Origin: an uncultured Selenomonas sp.
Lineage (GTDB): Bacteria; Bacillota; Negativicutes; Selenomonadales; Selenomonadaceae
Direction of reading: 5' to 3'
Assembly: GCA_902766095.1 (NCBI GenBank)
Contig: CACXCN010000065.1
Location: 1 to 38,576 of the forward strand
DNA: 38,576 bases
The notes under the pieces were generated by a model. The model saw only the letters and a program-made list of their open reading frames with translations. It was not told where the DNA came from and did not search any database. Both the position numbers and the translations under genes were made by a program. Shown piece by piece: positions 9,689-17,527 of this stretch. Position 1 is the first letter of the stretch. The number at the start of each line of letters is the position of its first letter.

Positions 9689-10642
9689 TCAGCGCAGGAT
9701 GAAGAAGATGACAGGGAATATCAGCAGCAGGTAGGCGGCGGTTGTCGTGACGAAGGAGCTGACGGCCAGGTCGACGTTCAGATGATAGATGCGCGAGGCC
9801 AGCACGGCGTTTATCGCCGTCGGGCAGAACGAGAGGATGAGCAGCGTACCGGAGAACGTGGGATCATCGATGAGCAGATAGCTCAGTGTCAATATGAATA
9901 CCGGGGTCACGATATAGCGCAGGAAGTCGAGACTCAGCGTCGCACGGAAATAGCGGCGCACCTCGTGGAAGTCAATCATGAAGCCGATGGGCAGCATGGC
10001 GATCCAGGCGGATATATGCACGAGGCTCTGGAATACGGGGCCGAGGAATGCCGGGCGCGGGACACCGGCGGCATTCAGCGCGAAACCGACGGCCATGCCG
10101 ACCAGGCTGATCTGGTTCCAGGTCAGGAACATCTCCCGCAGGCTGATGGAGCGGCTGGATTTGGCCAGAGCGTTCGTGTGCTTCCGGTAGCAGTATTGGG
10201 CCATCGGGAATACGACGAGACAAAGCAGTATGTTCTGGCAGGTGCCGATGATCTGCGAGTAGGCAAAGCCGATTTCATTATAAAGGATGAACGCGCATAC
10301 GCCGCCGAGCGTTCCGAGATTCGCCAGCATGGCACTCGCGATGTAGGCACCGCGGTCGAGGTAGTTCTCGATGTGACGCGCGAAGAGCAGATAGCCGGTG
10401 GCACCGGGGAAAAGCACGAGCAGGAAGCCGAACAGCGGTACGAACAGCAGTCCCCAGGATAAGGGCAGTACCCAGAACGACAGTATGGCGAGCACGGTGA
10501 ATATGACGCGTACGTTGAACGTGATGACCTTGTTGATGCTGGTATCACTTATGATATGCCGCTGATGCAGGTAGTAGCCCACGATGAGCGGTGCGATGAG
10601 GTCGGTGACGACGTATATGAGGCGCAGAGTTACATTATCCAT
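9689..10642 (-). CDS. AEC-family transporter
   Basis: A 317-residue, strongly hydrophobic protein with about ten membrane segments in the two-halves pattern of the auxin efflux carrier family, which includes bacterial malate and other carboxylate permeases. A central polar region (about 155-175, KHTNALAKSSRS) separates the halves. Near the C-terminus a segment with SFCPTAINAVLAS matches the conserved helix of the family. ATG 10642 is preferred because AAGGA lies nine bases upstream; ATG 10651 abuts it. The neighbouring malic enzyme on the same strand makes malate or a related dicarboxylate a likely substrate (inference). A terminator-like hairpin lies about 120 bp upstream in what may be its leader. 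Confidence 0.85.
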   Translation of the reverse strand: MDNVTLRLIYVVTDLIAPLIVGYYLHQRHIISDTSINKVITFNVRVIFTVLAILSFWVLPLSWGLLFVPLFGFLLVLFPGATGYLLFARHIENYLDRGAYIASAMLANLGTLGGVCAFILYNEIGFAYSQIIGTCQNILLCLVVFPMAQYCYRKHTNALAKSSRSISLREMFLTWNQISLVGMAVGFALNAAGVPRPAFLGPVFQSLVHISAWIAMLPIGFMIDFHEVRRYFRATLSLDFLRYIVTPVFILTLSYLLIDDPTFSGTLLILSFCPTAINAVLASRIYHLNVDLAVSSFVTTTAAYLLLIFPVIFFILR

Positions 10643-10756
10643 AAAGTACATTCCTTGTCCTGTAGATGTCGAAGTTGCCTGCGGATACGAAATAATCCTA
10701 TCATGATTAGCTCTGGATGTAAACCTGAGGCGATCGGCCAGATATATGCTGACATG

Positions 10757-10792
10757 AAAACGCCCCCTGCGCGGTGTGAGCGCAGAGGGCGT
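10757..10792 (-). terminator. Minus-strand terminator-like hairpin upstream of the AEC gene
   Basis: Arms ACGCCCCCTGCGC (10760-10772) and GCGCAGAGGGCGT (10780-10792) pair at 12 of 13 positions around a 7-nt loop. On the minus strand the stem is followed directly by TTTT. No minus-strand gene lies to its right, so either it attenuates a carrier-gene transcript starting further right or it is left over from a lost gene. I see no start signal for a small gene in this 400-bp gap. Confidence 0.5.
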
Positions 10793-10919
10793 CGTTACAG
10801 TCCCTTCTTGATACCAAAATGCTGGAGCACATTAATTTTTAGAAGACAGAATGAATGATTAGCTCTTCTTTATATTTTCATACGCGAAAAATAAAAGGAC
10901 AGTTGGCCTTTATTATCAA

Positions 10920-10940
10920 TATAAAACAATATATAATAAT
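10920..10940 (+). promoter_or_regulatory. Possible promoter of the SLH porin gene
   Basis: The gap upstream of the porin is sharply AT-rich around 10855-10950. It contains TATAAT at 10932-10937 but no good -35 at the right distance. Transcription probably starts here, giving a leader of about 120 nt. The exact boxes are uncertain. Confidence 0.3.
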
Positions 10941-11065
10941 GCTATATCCAATGAAGCTTTCGTTGGTTGCCGCAATCATCGTAGCAGAGAGGACAGCCTT
11001 GCGTAGGGGGGACTGTCTCTTCGTTATGGGGATTTACAATTTCTATGTATAAGGGGAATTCGTTT

Positions 11066-12402
11066 ATGAGAAAGACACTCGTATCCACACTTACCGCGGC
11101 ATGCTTCTCGGCACAGCCGGGACGACGTTCGCAGCGGCCAATCCGTTCAGCGATGTACCGCAGGGCCACTGGGCTTATGACTATGTGAACCAGCTGGCTG
11201 CCGATGGCGTCATTGATGGCTATGGCGATGCGACGTTCCAGGGGAACAAGGACATCACCCGCTATGAGATGGCGAAGATGGTTGCGAAGGCCATGGCTAA
11301 GCCGAATGTCGGCAGCACGGACAAGGCGATGCTCGACAAGCTGGCGGCTGAGTTCTCTGACGAGCTCAACAACCTCGGTGTCCGCATCGCGAACCTCGAA
11401 CGGAATGCTGACAAAGTCCAGTGGCATGGCATGCTGCGCTATGACTACGGCAGCCTCCGATACGATAAGGCGCCGGCAGATCTCTATGTCAACGGCGGCA
11501 AGGTAGCGCAAAAGGGCGATACGCATGTCCGCGCTAACAATAACTCCACGACGTTCCGTCTGGAGCCGATCGCAGAGGTCAACGACCATTGGAAAGTCCG
11601 TGCGCGTATCGATGCCTATGGCGATATGAAGAAGGACCAGCAGGGGACTCTCGGCCTGAAACGTCTCTGGGCCGAGGGCAGATATGGCAATACGACGCTG
11701 AAATTCGGCCGTATGCCGGTCGGCATCGACATGGATATCATGTTCGATACGCATTTCTCCGGCGCACAGGTCGCTTTCGGGAAAAAGAAGGGCCTCATCA
11801 CGACGATCAATGCCGGCCGCTTCAACCTGAACAGCGGTAATGAGTATTATCTGTATGCCCAGCATCTGGCCGGGGCGAAAAATGACGCTACGGCCAACTA
11901 TCAGGCCATCAGCTTCAATGTCAGCAACGGCCGCTGGACGAATACGGGCGTTGCCTATCATCATCTGAACACCAGCACGTTCGGCTATCTCCCAGGCTAC
12001 AAGAACGGCAGCCAGAATGCGGATGAGATGAATACGGCAACGGCGAAGGCGACGTATCACTTCAACAAGAACTGGGCGCTGCAGGGCAACTATGGTCATA
12101 ACTTCTCGGCCGACAACTACAACGATTCCTTCCACTATGTCCTCGGCTACAAGGATTTTGAGAACTTCAACACGGAGCATCAGGGCCAGTGGGGCGCCAG
12201 CGTCGCCTACCGCTATGTCGGCCAGAATGTCGGCCCGACTCCGACCTACACGATGGATCCGGGTACCAAGGGCCTCGCGCTCAGCATCATCGGCAATCCG
12301 ATGAAGCACACGTATGCATGGCTGCAGTATGAAGTCGGCAAGACGCTGATCGGCAACCACAATTACAAAGAACTCTTCGGCCGTATGGAGTGGCAGTTCT
12401 GA
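11066..12402 (+). CDS. SLH-domain outer-membrane porin (OmpM-like), frameshifted in the signal peptide
   Basis: OmpM-type proteins of diderm Firmicutes tie the outer membrane to peptidoglycan through an SLH domain and form a beta-barrel. ATG 11066 (upstream AAGGGGAA) encodes MRKTLVSTLTAA, and the next frame carries LLGTAGTTFAAANPFSDV. Together they make a perfect signal peptide with cleavage near FAA-AN, but one base is missing around 11100. The downstream frame opens at 11101 without a ribosome binding site. After cleavage come one SLH motif (FSDVPQGHWAYDYV to TRYEMAKMVAKAM), a short coiled coil (about 75-105) and roughly 320 residues of alternating beta-barrel sequence ending in GRMEWQF; the terminal Phe is a typical barrel-assembly signal. 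Either the strain has lost this porin or the base is a sequencing error. Confidence 0.88.
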
Positions 12403-12467
12403 TTCCGACGGAGATTTCTGGAGGGCTGTAACGAAATACGATTCTGTCGCTGACAGGAGGAAGATAT

Positions 12468-14135
12468 ATGTTTGGAAAACGTTCAAAGAAAGTCCTGGCA
12501 TTGGCTGCGCTGTCGGCCGCTATTATGTCGGGAACGGCGTTTGCCGGGGATCTGACGGTCTATTCGACCTCGGACATTCACGGCAGTGTGATCGGCTGGA
12601 ATTATTTCACGGCCAAGGAGGCCGACCTCGGGTTGGCAAAGGTCAGCACGATCATCAATGAGGGCCGCAGGAACAAGGGCGCGGATGATGATATCCTCGT
12701 CATCGACGGCGGCGATATCCTTCAGGGCACGCCGCTCGACACCTATATGGTTCAGCATCCGAATGAGTGGAAAGCCGGCCAGCACCCGATGTTTGCCGCG
12801 TTCAACAAGATCGGCTACGATGCGATCGAGCTCGGCAACCATGAATTCAATTTCGGGCTCGACTATCTGCGCAAAGCCATCGGCAAGAACAAGAACGTCC
12901 TCGGCGCCAACGTCATTGACGATAAGACTGGAAAGACCTGGAACGGCGTCCGGCCGTATCTCATGAAGACGGTCAAGATCGACGGCGAAAAGGTGAAGGT
13001 CGGCATCATCGGCACAGACACGCCGGCCATCCCAAATTTTGAAGATCCGTCGCATTTTGCCGGCGTCCACTTTGTCGATCAGGTTCCGGTCGTGAAACAG
13101 TGCATCAAGGAGCTCAAGGCTCAGGGAGCTGACATCATCATCGGTGTGACGCACTCCGGTGTCCCGCGCGGAGATCGTAACTCGGCGGAGAATCAGGTCG
13201 TGAGCATTGCTGAGGCATGCCCGGAGCTGTCGCTGCTGATCTGTGCCCATAACCATGTCGTCATTGACAACCAGAGCGGTGTCAAAGGGCCGGATGGAAC
13301 GGTCTATAAGGATGCGGTCATCAATGGCGTGCCGGTGGTCGAGAGCGGCAAAGACGGCAAATTCGTCGGGGAGAGCAAGCTGACGCTCAAGAAGGTAGAT
13401 GGAAAGTGGAAGGTTGAAAAGGTCTCGACCAAGGCTGTATCGACGAAGGGCGTCAAAGACGACCCGGCCATCGTCGCTCAGGTAAAGCCCTGGCACGAAA
13501 AGACGCTGAAAAATCTCCAGACGGTCATCGGCCAGGCTTCGGATGTGTTCTCCGGCGCGGAGTCGAATCATCAGGATTCGGCGATCGTCGATCTCGTCAA
13601 TGAGGTGCAGCGCCACTATGCTGGTACGCAGCTGTCGGCGTCCGCCTCGTTCAACACGAGCCAGAACATCGACAAGGGACCGATCACTCTGCAGGAGATG
13701 TCCGGCCTTTATATCTACGAGAATTATCTCTATGGCATCGAGATCAACGGCGCTGAGCTGCGCAAGTACATGGAGCATGCAGCCAGCTTCTACGGCACGA
13801 CGCCGGACTACAATTACGACATGATTCAGGGTGTGGACTACACCATCGACATGACGAAACCGGTCGGCAGCCGCATCACGAAGCTCCAGTATAAGGGCAA
13901 GGATGTCAAGGACACGGATACGTTCACGATGGCCATCAACGACTACCGCATGAACGGCGGCAGCGGCTACATGGCGGCAATGGGCTACACCAACGGCAAA
14001 AAGCCGAAGGTCATCTTTGACTCCATGCGCAAATACGGCGACGACGGCCAGATGCGCGCCCTCATGATCCGCTATGTGCAGGAAAAGGGAACGATTACGC
14101 CGACCTGCGACCATAACTGGAATGTAATCAAATAA
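12468..14135 (+). CDS. Periplasmic bifunctional metallophosphatase/5'-nucleotidase (copy A)
   Basis: A 555-residue UshA/CpdB-family enzyme that removes phosphate from extracellular nucleotides. It has a clear signal peptide (cleavage near TAFA-GD, residue 26). Metal ligands are D36-x-H38, D83 in GGDILQG, GNHE (123-126), H229, and H261-x-H263. The last motif reads CAHNH where the family usually has GHxH. The C-terminal substrate domain includes YIYENYLYG and YMEHAASFY, in the region that usually stacks the nucleotide base. AGGAGG precedes ATG 12468, 65 bp after the porin, so porin-plus-nucleotidase co-expression is plausible. Its last 52 codons are duplicated at 16111-16266. Confidence 0.92.
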   Translation: MFGKRSKKVLALAALSAAIMSGTAFAGDLTVYSTSDIHGSVIGWNYFTAKEADLGLAKVSTIINEGRRNKGADDDILVIDGGDILQGTPLDTYMVQHPNEWKAGQHPMFAAFNKIGYDAIELGNHEFNFGLDYLRKAIGKNKNVLGANVIDDKTGKTWNGVRPYLMKTVKIDGEKVKVGIIGTDTPAIPNFEDPSHFAGVHFVDQVPVVKQCIKELKAQGADIIIGVTHSGVPRGDRNSAENQVVSIAEACPELSLLICAHNHVVIDNQSGVKGPDGTVYKDAVINGVPVVESGKDGKFVGESKLTLKKVDGKWKVEKVSTKAVSTKGVKDDPAIVAQVKPWHEKTLKNLQTVIGQASDVFSGAESNHQDSAIVDLVNEVQRHYAGTQLSASASFNTSQNIDKGPITLQEMSGLYIYENYLYGIEINGAELRKYMEHAASFYGTTPDYNYDMIQGVDYTIDMTKPVGSRITKLQYKGKDVKDTDTFTMAINDYRMNGGSGYMAAMGYTNGKKPKVIFDSMRKYGDDGQMRALMIRYVQEKGTITPTCDHNWNVIK

Positions 14136-14153
14136 TCGCTTCGCTGGGAGCAA

Positions 14154-14185
14154 AAACGGACTTTTCCTTCGGGAAAAGTCTGTTT
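14154..14185 (+). terminator. Hairpin between the two nucleotidase genes
   Basis: A 14-bp stem with one G-U pair (14154-14167 with 14172-14185) closes a TTCG tetraloop. The 3' arm ends in TTT, so it may terminate or reduce transcription from copy A into copy B, whose ATG is 30 bp on. Confidence 0.6.
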
Positions 14186-14214
14186 GCTATCCGTATCACA
14201 AAGGAGGAACCATC

Positions 14215-16026
14215 ATGCGTTGGAACAAAATACGAAAGCTCCTGCTGGTAGCCTGTGTATCTGCCACGCTCACAGGAACGATCCCGGCTGCGGTGGCCTG
14301 GGCTGCTGCTGATGATACCGTAACCGTCACAATTCTCGGGACTTCGGATGTCCACGGCCGGTTTATGCCCTGGGACTATGCGACTGACAGGGAAGACCGC
14401 TCCGGCAGTATGGTACAGCTCAGCACGATGATCCGTCAGATTCGCGCGGAAAATCCGAATACGATTCTGGTCGACTGCGGCGATGCCATTCAGGACAACA
14501 GCGTCGAGCAGTTCAATACCGGCAAGGCGCAGCCGATGGTCGTGGCGATGAACCGCATGGGCTACGATGTCTGGAATATGGGCAACCATGAGTTCAACTT
14601 CGGTCTGGACGTACTGCGCCATGTGACGAAACAGTTCCGGGGACAGGTGCTCTGCGGCAACGTCTATTGGGACAGCGGCAAGCGCTTCATGCCGGCGACG
14701 ACCGTTGTGAAACGCGGCGGGATCCGCGTCGGAATCATCGGCATGGACACGCCGATGATCGCCGAGTTTGAAAAGAACTCGGATCACCTGAAAGGCGTTG
14801 TCGTCAAAAACCCGAAGGATGAGACGCGCAAGGCAATCGCAGAGCTGAACGGAAAGGCGGATGTACTCGTAGGCGTCATGCACATGGGCGTAGACAATGA
14901 GAACGACATCCCCGATACCGGCGTGACGGACATCGCTGCGGCGTGTCCGGAGCTTGCGGCCATCGTAGCCGGCCATATGCACCGCAATGTCAGCAGCAAA
15001 ACCATTCACGGCGTACTCGTTTCCGAGCCGTATAAATACGGTCAGGCGCTGACGCGCATCGACCTGACGTTCCAAAAGGAAAACGGCCGGTTTGTTTTGA
15101 CGGACAAAAAGGCGCAGACGTTGCCGGTTGGAAAAATTGCCGCCGATGAAAGTCTGATAAAAGAGCTGGCTCCCTTCCACGAAAAAGCGCGTGCCGCGGC
15201 CAATGAGCAAATCGGCGAAGTTACCGGCATGAATATGGTGCCGGAAGATTCGATGCCGGGCATCAGCGAAGTGCAGGTGGCCGATACGCCGCTCACGAAT
15301 TTCTTCAACGAAGTACAGCTCTATTACAGCGGCGCCGACGTCGTGTCGGTCATCATCAGCCGTGACAATGCCCAACAGGCAGTCGGCCCGATCCGCCGCA
15401 AGGATATTGCATTCAACTATCAATATACAGGCGGCGAGACGACGGTGTATGAGGTAACGGGACGCGACCTCAAAGACTACATGGAATGGGCGGCGGCCTA
15501 TTTCAATCAGAAACAGCCCGGCGACATCGCGCCGAGCTATAATCCCGCGCGCCGTGCCTCCAAGTACAGCACGAACGACATCTTCGGCGGCGTCACCTAC
15601 GAAATCGATCTGACACAGCCGGCAGGCTCCCGCATCAAAAACCTGCGTCTCAAAAAATCAGGCAGGCTCATCGGCGATGCGGACAAGCTCAAACTGGGCA
15701 TGAATGCCTATCGCATGAACCAGCTCATCGCCAAGGGCGGCGCGCTGGAAGGACGGCATTTCCCGGAACTCTGGACCTCTCTCAAGGCCTTCGGCGAGAC
15801 GGACGGAACCATCCGCAACATGGCCATCCGCTACATCCGCGAGGTCAAAAAAGGCAGGATTGACGTCAAACCCGTTCATGACTGGAAAATCACCGGCTTC
15901 GACCGCGACTCTGCCGCCTATAAAAAAGCGGCCCAGCAGCGAAAGAACGGTACCCTTTCCCTGCATAATTCAAAGGACGGCAAGTACACCAACATTCAGT
16001 CGATGAATGAAAAGGATTTAAAATAA
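14215..16026 (+). CDS. Periplasmic bifunctional metallophosphatase/5'-nucleotidase (copy B)
   Basis: A 603-residue paralogue of copy A. The signal peptide ends near AWA-AADD (about residue 30). The metal motifs are complete and classical: D45-x-H47 in GTSDVHGRF, D90, GNHE (123-126), H223 and GHMH (253-256). The substrate-domain segment is DYMEWAAAYFNQ. Compared with copy A it has a longer C-terminus, a Lys/Asn-rich extension of about 40 residues. AAAGGAGGA precedes ATG 14215. Sequence identity to copy A is clearly moderate, so this is an old duplication with likely different substrates (2',3'-cyclic nucleotides, 5'-nucleotides or UDP-sugars; not separable by eye). Confidence 0.92.
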   Translation: MRWNKIRKLLLVACVSATLTGTIPAAVAWAAADDTVTVTILGTSDVHGRFMPWDYATDREDRSGSMVQLSTMIRQIRAENPNTILVDCGDAIQDNSVEQFNTGKAQPMVVAMNRMGYDVWNMGNHEFNFGLDVLRHVTKQFRGQVLCGNVYWDSGKRFMPATTVVKRGGIRVGIIGMDTPMIAEFEKNSDHLKGVVVKNPKDETRKAIAELNGKADVLVGVMHMGVDNENDIPDTGVTDIAAACPELAAIVAGHMHRNVSSKTIHGVLVSEPYKYGQALTRIDLTFQKENGRFVLTDKKAQTLPVGKIAADESLIKELAPFHEKARAAANEQIGEVTGMNMVPEDSMPGISEVQVADTPLTNFFNEVQLYYSGADVVSVIISRDNAQQAVGPIRRKDIAFNYQYTGGETTVYEVTGRDLKDYMEWAAAYFNQKQPGDIAPSYNPARRASKYSTNDIFGGVTYEIDLTQPAGSRIKNLRLKKSGRLIGDADKLKLGMNAYRMNQLIAKGGALEGRHFPELWTSLKAFGETDGTIRNMAIRYIREVKKGRIDVKPVHDWKITGFDRDSAAYKKAAQQRKNGTLSLHNSKDGKYTNIQSMNEKDLK

Positions 16027-16034
16027 ATAAACAG

Positions 16035-16077
16035 GGGCTGAGACAAAGTGATTTTATTTGGTCTCAGCCCTTTTTTT
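16035..16077 (+). terminator. Terminator after nucleotidase copy B
   Basis: GGGCTGAGAC (16035-16044) pairs perfectly with GTCTCAGCCC (16061-16070), followed by seven T (16071-16077). It lies 8 bp past the stop. Confidence 0.9.
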
Positions 16078-16110
16078 GAACACAAAAAGCGGCTCGCCTG
16101 TCAGGCGAAC

Positions 16111-16266
16111 ATGGGCTACACCAACGGCAAAAAGCCGAAGGTCATCTTCGACTCCATGCGCAAATACGGTGATGACGGCCAGATGCGCGCCCTCATGATC
16201 CGCTATGTGCAGGAGAAAGGAACGATTACGCCGACCTGTGACCACAACTGGAATGTAATCAAATAA
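16111..16266 (+). pseudogene. Orphan duplicate of the 3' end of nucleotidase copy A
   Basis: 156 bp from ATG to TAA encode exactly the same 51 residues as the end of copy A (13980-14135), from MGYTNGKKPKV to DHNWNVIK. I count seven base differences, all synonymous third positions. Homology stops at the TAA and just before the ATG. There is no ribosome binding site, and the piece sits behind a terminator. It is a truncated gene fragment, and the silent-only differences mean it diverged as part of a working gene before it was truncated. Confidence 0.85.
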
Positions 16267-16304
16267 ACTGCGCCCTCCGGACAAAAATATTTTTGGGAAA
16301 TGTC

Positions 16305-16333
16305 TTGCGCAGGTGTACCTCAGGTGATATAAT
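16305..16333 (+). promoter_or_regulatory. rpsF operon promoter
   Basis: TTGCGC (16305-16310), a 17-bp spacer, then TATAAT (16328-16333) with TG one base before the -10. This gives a leader of about 80 nt before rpsF. Confidence 0.8.
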
Positions 16334-16350
16334 CAATAAGTCGTGTAATA

Positions 16351-16421
16351 CTCTGGTTCTCCGCGAGGGGAATCCGAGGGTGCCAAAGAGGCACCCAATA
16401 GACCAAAGAGGAGGTGATTTC
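16351..16421 (+). promoter_or_regulatory. Structured rpsF leader, probable S6:S18 binding element
   Basis: Two stacked hairpins are visible: TTCTCC (16357-16362) / GGGGAA (16367-16372), and a perfect 7-bp stem GGGTGCC (16378-16384) / GGCACCC (16390-16396). Outer pairing TGG (16354-16356) / CCA (16403-16405) could close them into one structure. An unpaired CCG (16374-16376) sits between the hairpins. The known rpsF leader motif, by which the S6:S18 complex represses its own operon, also shows CCG beside a stem. The AGGAGGTGA ribosome binding site follows directly. Confidence 0.55.
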
Positions 16422-16709
16422 GTGAGAAAGTACGAAGTCATATTTATCGTTAAGCCGCTGGAGGAAGAGCAGACGAACGCTGTCATCGAGAAGTTCAAGA
16501 AGCTCATCACTGACAATGGCGGTACCATCGATAATGAAGATCGCTGGGGCAAGAAGCGTCTGGCCTATGAGATCAAGGACTGCGCTGAGGGCTACTACGA
16601 TCTGCTGTACGTGACGGCTGAGCCGGCTTGCGTTGCTGAGTGCGACCGCGTCATGAAGATAACGGACGAGCTTCTGAAGCACATGATCGTCAGAGCCGAC
16701 GAGGACTGA
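16422..16709 (+). CDS. rpsF: 30S ribosomal protein S6
   Basis: A 95-residue S6 of normal length, with [12 protein letters not shown] at the start, the [12 protein letters not shown] strand-turn, and [13 protein letters not shown]. It binds S18 on the small-subunit platform. The start is GTG 16422 behind AGGAGGTGA; an in-frame extension to 16293 runs through the promoter and leader and is not real. It is the first gene of rpsF-ssb-rpsR, a layout conserved in Firmicutes. Confidence 0.97.
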   Translation: MRKYEVIFIVKPLEEEQTNAVIEKFKKLITDNGGTIDNEDRWGKKRLAYEIKDCAEGYYDLLYVTAEPACVAECDRVMKITDELLKHMIVRADED

Positions 16710-16726
16710 TGATTTTCATTTGAACA

Positions 16727-16746
16727 GCCTGCCGTCGTAGGCAGGC
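16727..16746 (+). other. Hairpin between rpsF and ssb
   Basis: GCCTGCC (16727-16733) pairs perfectly with GGCAGGC (16740-16746), with a 6-nt loop. It lies just upstream of the ssb ribosome binding site (GGGAGGA). With no T-run, it is more likely an mRNA processing or stability element than a terminator. Confidence 0.45.
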
Positions 16747-16760
16747 CCAGGGAGGATGCC

Positions 16761-17219
16761 ATGAACAAGGTTATTTTGTCGGGCAATCTGGCCCGCGATC
16801 CGGAGATACGCTATACGCAGAGTCAGAAGGCGGTAGCGTCATTTTCGCTGGCGGTGAACCGCCGTTTCGGACGCCGTGCGCAAGAGGAGAATCCTCAGCA
16901 GCCTACGGCTGACTTCATAAACATAGTCGCTTGGGAGCGCCATGCCGAGTTCGTTCAGAAATATCTCACGAAGGGCTCGCGCATCATCGTCGAGGGCCGG
17001 CTGCAGTCGCGCAGCTATGAGGCTCAGGACGGCTCGCGCCGCTATGTGACCGAGGTCGTGGCCAACGAGATCGAGTTCGCAGGCTCGCGTCCGCAGAATG
17101 GCGGCTATCAGCCGCAGGCGGACGGGTACAGCGCGCCGGCTCCGGCAGCTGCACCGTCGATGCCTCAGTCGGCTCCCCCCATGGGATCTAGTGTAACGGA
17201 TGAAGATATCCCATTTTGA
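16761..17219 (+). CDS. ssb: Single-stranded DNA-binding protein
   Basis: A 152-residue SSB that coats single-stranded DNA in replication and repair. The OB fold runs from [18 protein letters not shown] through [14 protein letters not shown] to [16 protein letters not shown] (about residues 1-110). A Pro/Gln/Gly-rich flexible linker follows, then the acidic tip DEDIPF that docks partner proteins. GGGAGGA precedes ATG 16761. It sits between rpsF and rpsR as in Bacillus. Confidence 0.97.
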   Translation: MNKVILSGNLARDPEIRYTQSQKAVASFSLAVNRRFGRRAQEENPQQPTADFINIVAWERHAEFVQKYLTKGSRIIVEGRLQSRSYEAQDGSRRYVTEVVANEIEFAGSRPQNGGYQPQADGYSAPAPAAAPSMPQSAPPMGSSVTDEDIPF

Positions 17220-17233
17220 CAGGAGGGAAAAGT

Positions 17234-17467
17234 ATGATAAGACGTGATAGAAGCAGACGTCCGCGCCGCAAGGTCTGCCAGTTCTGCGTGGACAAAGTCG
17301 ATCACATCGACTATAAGGACGTAGCTAAGCTGCGCCGCTTCATAACGGAGCGTGGCAAGATCCTGCCGCGCCGCATATCCGGCAACTGCGCGAAACATCA
17401 GCGTCAGGTGACGGTAGCTATCAAGCGCGCTCGCAATATCGCGCTGCTGCCTTTCACGGCCGAGTAA
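17234..17467 (+). CDS. rpsR: 30S ribosomal protein S18
   Basis: A 77-residue S18, S6's partner on the small subunit. The basic N-terminus ([13 protein letters not shown]) is followed by C-x2-C (CQFC), and CAKHQ comes later. This Cys/His set looks like the zinc-binding form of S18. AGGAGG precedes ATG 17234, 14 bp after the ssb stop. The C-terminal [14 protein letters not shown] is the usual S18 end. Confidence 0.97.
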   Translation: MIRRDRSRRPRRKVCQFCVDKVDHIDYKDVAKLRRFITERGKILPRRISGNCAKHQRQVTVAIKRARNIALLPFTAE

Positions 17468-17479
17468 TAGCCATTCCGA

Positions 17480-17509
17480 GGCTGTCGCATTCTGCGACAG
17501 CCTTTTTTT
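17480..17509 (+). terminator. Terminator of the rpsF-ssb-rpsR operon
   Basis: GGCTGTCGCA (17480-17489) pairs perfectly with TGCGACAGCC (17493-17502) around a 3-nt loop, followed by seven T. Confidence 0.92.
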
Positions 17510-17527
17510 GGTGTTGGGAGGTGTCGC

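Noticed and set aside
9653-10462. A 269-codon plus-strand frame over the AEC gene
   Set aside because: An antisense shadow rich in Gln/Glu/Arg; the minus strand encodes a clear membrane protein with a ribosome binding site.
10855-11052. A 65-codon ORF before the porin
   Set aside because: It covers the AT-rich promoter region, has no ribosome binding site and no homology pattern; more likely non-coding leader.
12483-14153. A 556-codon minus-strand frame across nucleotidase copy A
   Set aside because: A shadow of a clearly coding plus-strand gene. The same effect is seen across copy B, the sulfatase, ychF and yvcK.
16048-16266. A 72-codon ORF joining the copy B terminator to the duplicated tail
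   Set aside because: Its first 21 codons lie in the terminator stem and T-run, so only the duplicated tail from 16111 is meaningful.
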